From an uncultured Verrucomicrobiota bacterium (GTDB taxonomy: Bacteria; Verrucomicrobiota; Verrucomicrobiae; Opitutales; Opitutaceae), in contig CAMLNJ010000176.1 of NCBI GenBank assembly GCA_946481225.1, forward strand, positions 1-6,533: a stretch of 6,533 bases of DNA. Direction: 5' to 3'. Of this stretch, positions 5,298 through 6,533 are shown in pieces. The notes beneath the pieces were generated by a model, which did not search any database, was not told the origin of the DNA, and was given only the letters and a program-made list of their open reading frames with translations. A program made the translations under genes and the position numbers. Numbering within the stretch: the first letter of the stretch is position 1; every line of letters starts with the position of its first letter.

Positions 5298-6533
5298 TCA
5301 CTCCGCCCCCACCGCCTGAAACCCCACGCGGTGAAACATCGTCGGGCTCTTCCACGAGCAAAGCCCGAGCTGCATATCTCGCCCCGCGTCCCACAGCCAC
5401 GGGTTCGTAAAGCGTCGCCCGGTCAGGTCCCAGCTCCGCTGCACGCGCCCCCTCCAGATCGCCGTCACGCGCGCACCCCGCACTCCCAGCGTCACCGACT
5501 GTCGCTCCCCATTCCGCAGCGCGCCGGGGAAATTCTCCCCGTGCGCCCGCATGTCCTGGTCGTCGATCATCTGGATGCCGCCCAGCCCCGCGTCCCACGC
5601 ATCGAGTTCAAACACGCCCACGCCCGAGCTCGTCGGCAAAAAAACGCCCACCGAGTTCCGCCCCGACACGCGCGTGAACTCCACCTTCACATCATAACGA
5701 AAATCCGCCGGCACCTGCACCGGCAGCCGCAGCGCGCACACGCCCGCATCCGAACGCAGCTCCTCGCCCGCGCGCTCCCACCCGCCCGCCGCGCGATCCC
5801 GCCCTGGCTCCACATCGGCCAAAATTGATTGAATCCCCGCGACCGCCTCCCCCTGGGAACGCCGAGCCCCAGCTCGGCCCTCCGCTCCGCCTTCCTCTAC
5901 GCGCTCCGCGCGCCGCGCTCGACCTTCGACATTCGGACCTTCGACCTGCGACCGACCGCCTTCCCCCACTAACGTCACATACACCAAGACCGCTCCCACC
6001 GCACAGGCTCCGCCCGCCACAATCGCCGCCCACCTCCGCCCGCGCCCGCGCGACCACCCGCCGCCCCCCATCGCCGCACCCAGCCGCCGCGCAAACTCCC
6101 CCGCGCTCCCGGGCCGCCGCCCCGGCTCCGCCGCCAGCGCCGCCGCGATCACCGCGTCCACCGCCTTGCCCACGCCCGCCACCCGCGACGCCGGCTCAAA
6201 CACCCCGCGCGGCACCTTCCCCGTGAGCATCTGATAAGTCATCACGCCGAGCGCATACACATCCACCGCGCCCGACACCCCAGTCCCCTCCCCCGCTCCG
6301 CCCCCGCCCATCTGCTCCGGCGCCATGTAATCCACCGTCCCGAACACCACCCCGCTCATCGTCAGCGTCGTCGTGAACCCCGCCCCCTCCGCGCGCGCCA
6401 ACCCAAAATCCCCCAGCGCCAGCCCGCCATCGCCGCGCACCAGCACGTTCGCCGGCTTCAAATCGCGATGCACCACGCCCTTCGCGTGCGCCGCGTCCAG
6501 CGCCTCCGCGATCTGCGCCACCCACGCCGCCAC
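5298..6533 (-). CDS. Membrane Ser/Thr protein kinase with C-terminal lectin-like domain (5' end cut by window)
   Basis: This is the C-terminal 411 residues of a Hanks-type Ser/Thr kinase. The reading frame is open to the window edge, so the ATP-binding lobe (P-loop and conserved Lys) lies outside. The edge codon GTG is not a supported start. Catalytic residues are intact: HRDLKPAN (22-29), DFG (42-44), APE (71-73) and DVYALGV (91-97). A glycine-rich insert follows APE. One membrane segment at about 168-189 puts the kinase in the cytoplasm and the rest outside. An Arg/Glu/Gly-rich linker (about 190-233) is largely built from short DNA repeats. Residues 237-411 match the pattern 'P-x-R-D-x-x-x-G-x-W ... 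Y-D-V-K-V-E-F-T-R-x-S-G ... F-H-R-V', a concanavalin-A/DUF1080-like domain known on planctomycete and verrucomicrobial kinases. Sugar or polymer sensing is inferred. Its targets are unknown. Confidence 0.9.
   Translation of the reverse strand: MAAWVAQIAEALDAAHAKGVVHRDLKPANVLVRGDGGLALGDFGLARAEGAGFTTTLTMSGVVFGTVDYMAPEQMGGGGAGEGTGVSGAVDVYALGVMTYQMLTGKVPRGVFEPASRVAGVGKAVDAVIAAALAAEPGRRPGSAGEFARRLGAAMGGGGWSRGRGRRWAAIVAGGACAVGAVLVYVTLVGEGGRSQVEGPNVEGRARRAERVEEGGAEGRAGARRSQGEAVAGIQSILADVEPGRDRAAGGWERAGEELRSDAGVCALRLPVQVPADFRYDVKVEFTRVSGRNSVGVFLPTSSGVGVFELDAWDAGLGGIQMIDDQDMRAHGENFPGALRNGERQSVTLGVRGARVTAIWRGRVQRSWDLTGRRFTNPWLWDAGRDMQLGLCSWKSPTMFHRVGFQAVGAE
5861..5878. repeat. Palindromic core inside kinase gene, shared with intergenic hairpin at 1982-2011
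   Basis: GCCGAGC and GCTCGGC arms with a CCCA loop form a perfect 7-bp palindrome. It is identical to 1988-2005 except for the last loop base (CCCG there). On the kinase strand it encodes about residues 219-225 in the extracytoplasmic linker. This is a candidate REP-like element carried in frame within a coding sequence. Confidence 0.75.
5921..5945. repeat. Direct repeat GACCTTCGAC x2 in kinase linker
   Basis: Two exact copies of GACCTTCGAC (5921-5930 and 5936-5945) occur at a 15-bp period. On the kinase strand this gives an in-frame repeat V-E-G-P-N-V-E-G at about residues 197-204. The motif looks like intergenic low-complexity sequence that has become coding. Confidence 0.7.

Noticed and set aside
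6531..6533. GTG at the right edge as the start of the kinase
   Set aside because: The codon falls inside the kinase fold just before the catalytic loop; the ATP-binding lobe must continue outside the window.

Overview
This GC-rich window with strongly C-ending codons most likely comes from a Verrucomicrobiota chromosome, probably Opitutaceae-like. The reasons are: (i) a secreted protein ending in the short 'S-P-D-L-x-x-W ... F-Y-R-L' module common on exported proteins of that phylum; (ii) a Hanks-type Ser/Thr kinase with one membrane segment and a C-terminal lectin-like domain of the Verrucomicrobia/Planctomycetes type; (iii) several short intergenic repeat families of the kind seen in such genomes; and (iv) starts without clear Shine-Dalgarno sequences. 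The assignment is by recognition only; no database search was run.

Layout. Bases 10-1971 hold two tandem CorA-family divalent-cation channels, 15 bp apart and very probably co-transcribed. They share a pore block that is almost identical in DNA. A strong 13-bp-stem hairpin (1982-2011) follows the pair. Next is a nucleoside 2-deoxyribosyltransferase-like gene (2099-2827). Then comes a 214-bp repeat-filled spacer with two opposed arrays of an 8-bp unit, and uracil phosphoribosyltransferase, upp (3042-3656), whose start codon sits 7 bp after the array. After a 242-bp spacer lies a secreted TIM-barrel, glycoside-hydrolase-like protein (3899-5197). A 100-bp convergent spacer with 2.4 copies of a 28-bp repeat separates it from the minus-strand kinase gene (6533-5298), which is cut by the right window edge.

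How the genes relate. The two CorA genes form one functional unit. The deoxyribosyltransferase-like protein and Upp both act on nucleobases or nucleosides and may form a small salvage pair, although the repeat array between them could decouple their expression. The secreted protein and the kinase converge and have no evident shared pathway.

The most unusual signals are in the repeats. A palindromic core found in the intergenic hairpin after the CorA pair recurs inside the kinase coding sequence. There, together with a second direct repeat, it makes up most of the linker between the membrane segment and the extracytoplasmic domain. I saw no CRISPR array, transposase, phage gene, tRNA or rRNA, and no clear new multi-gene defence or mobile system.
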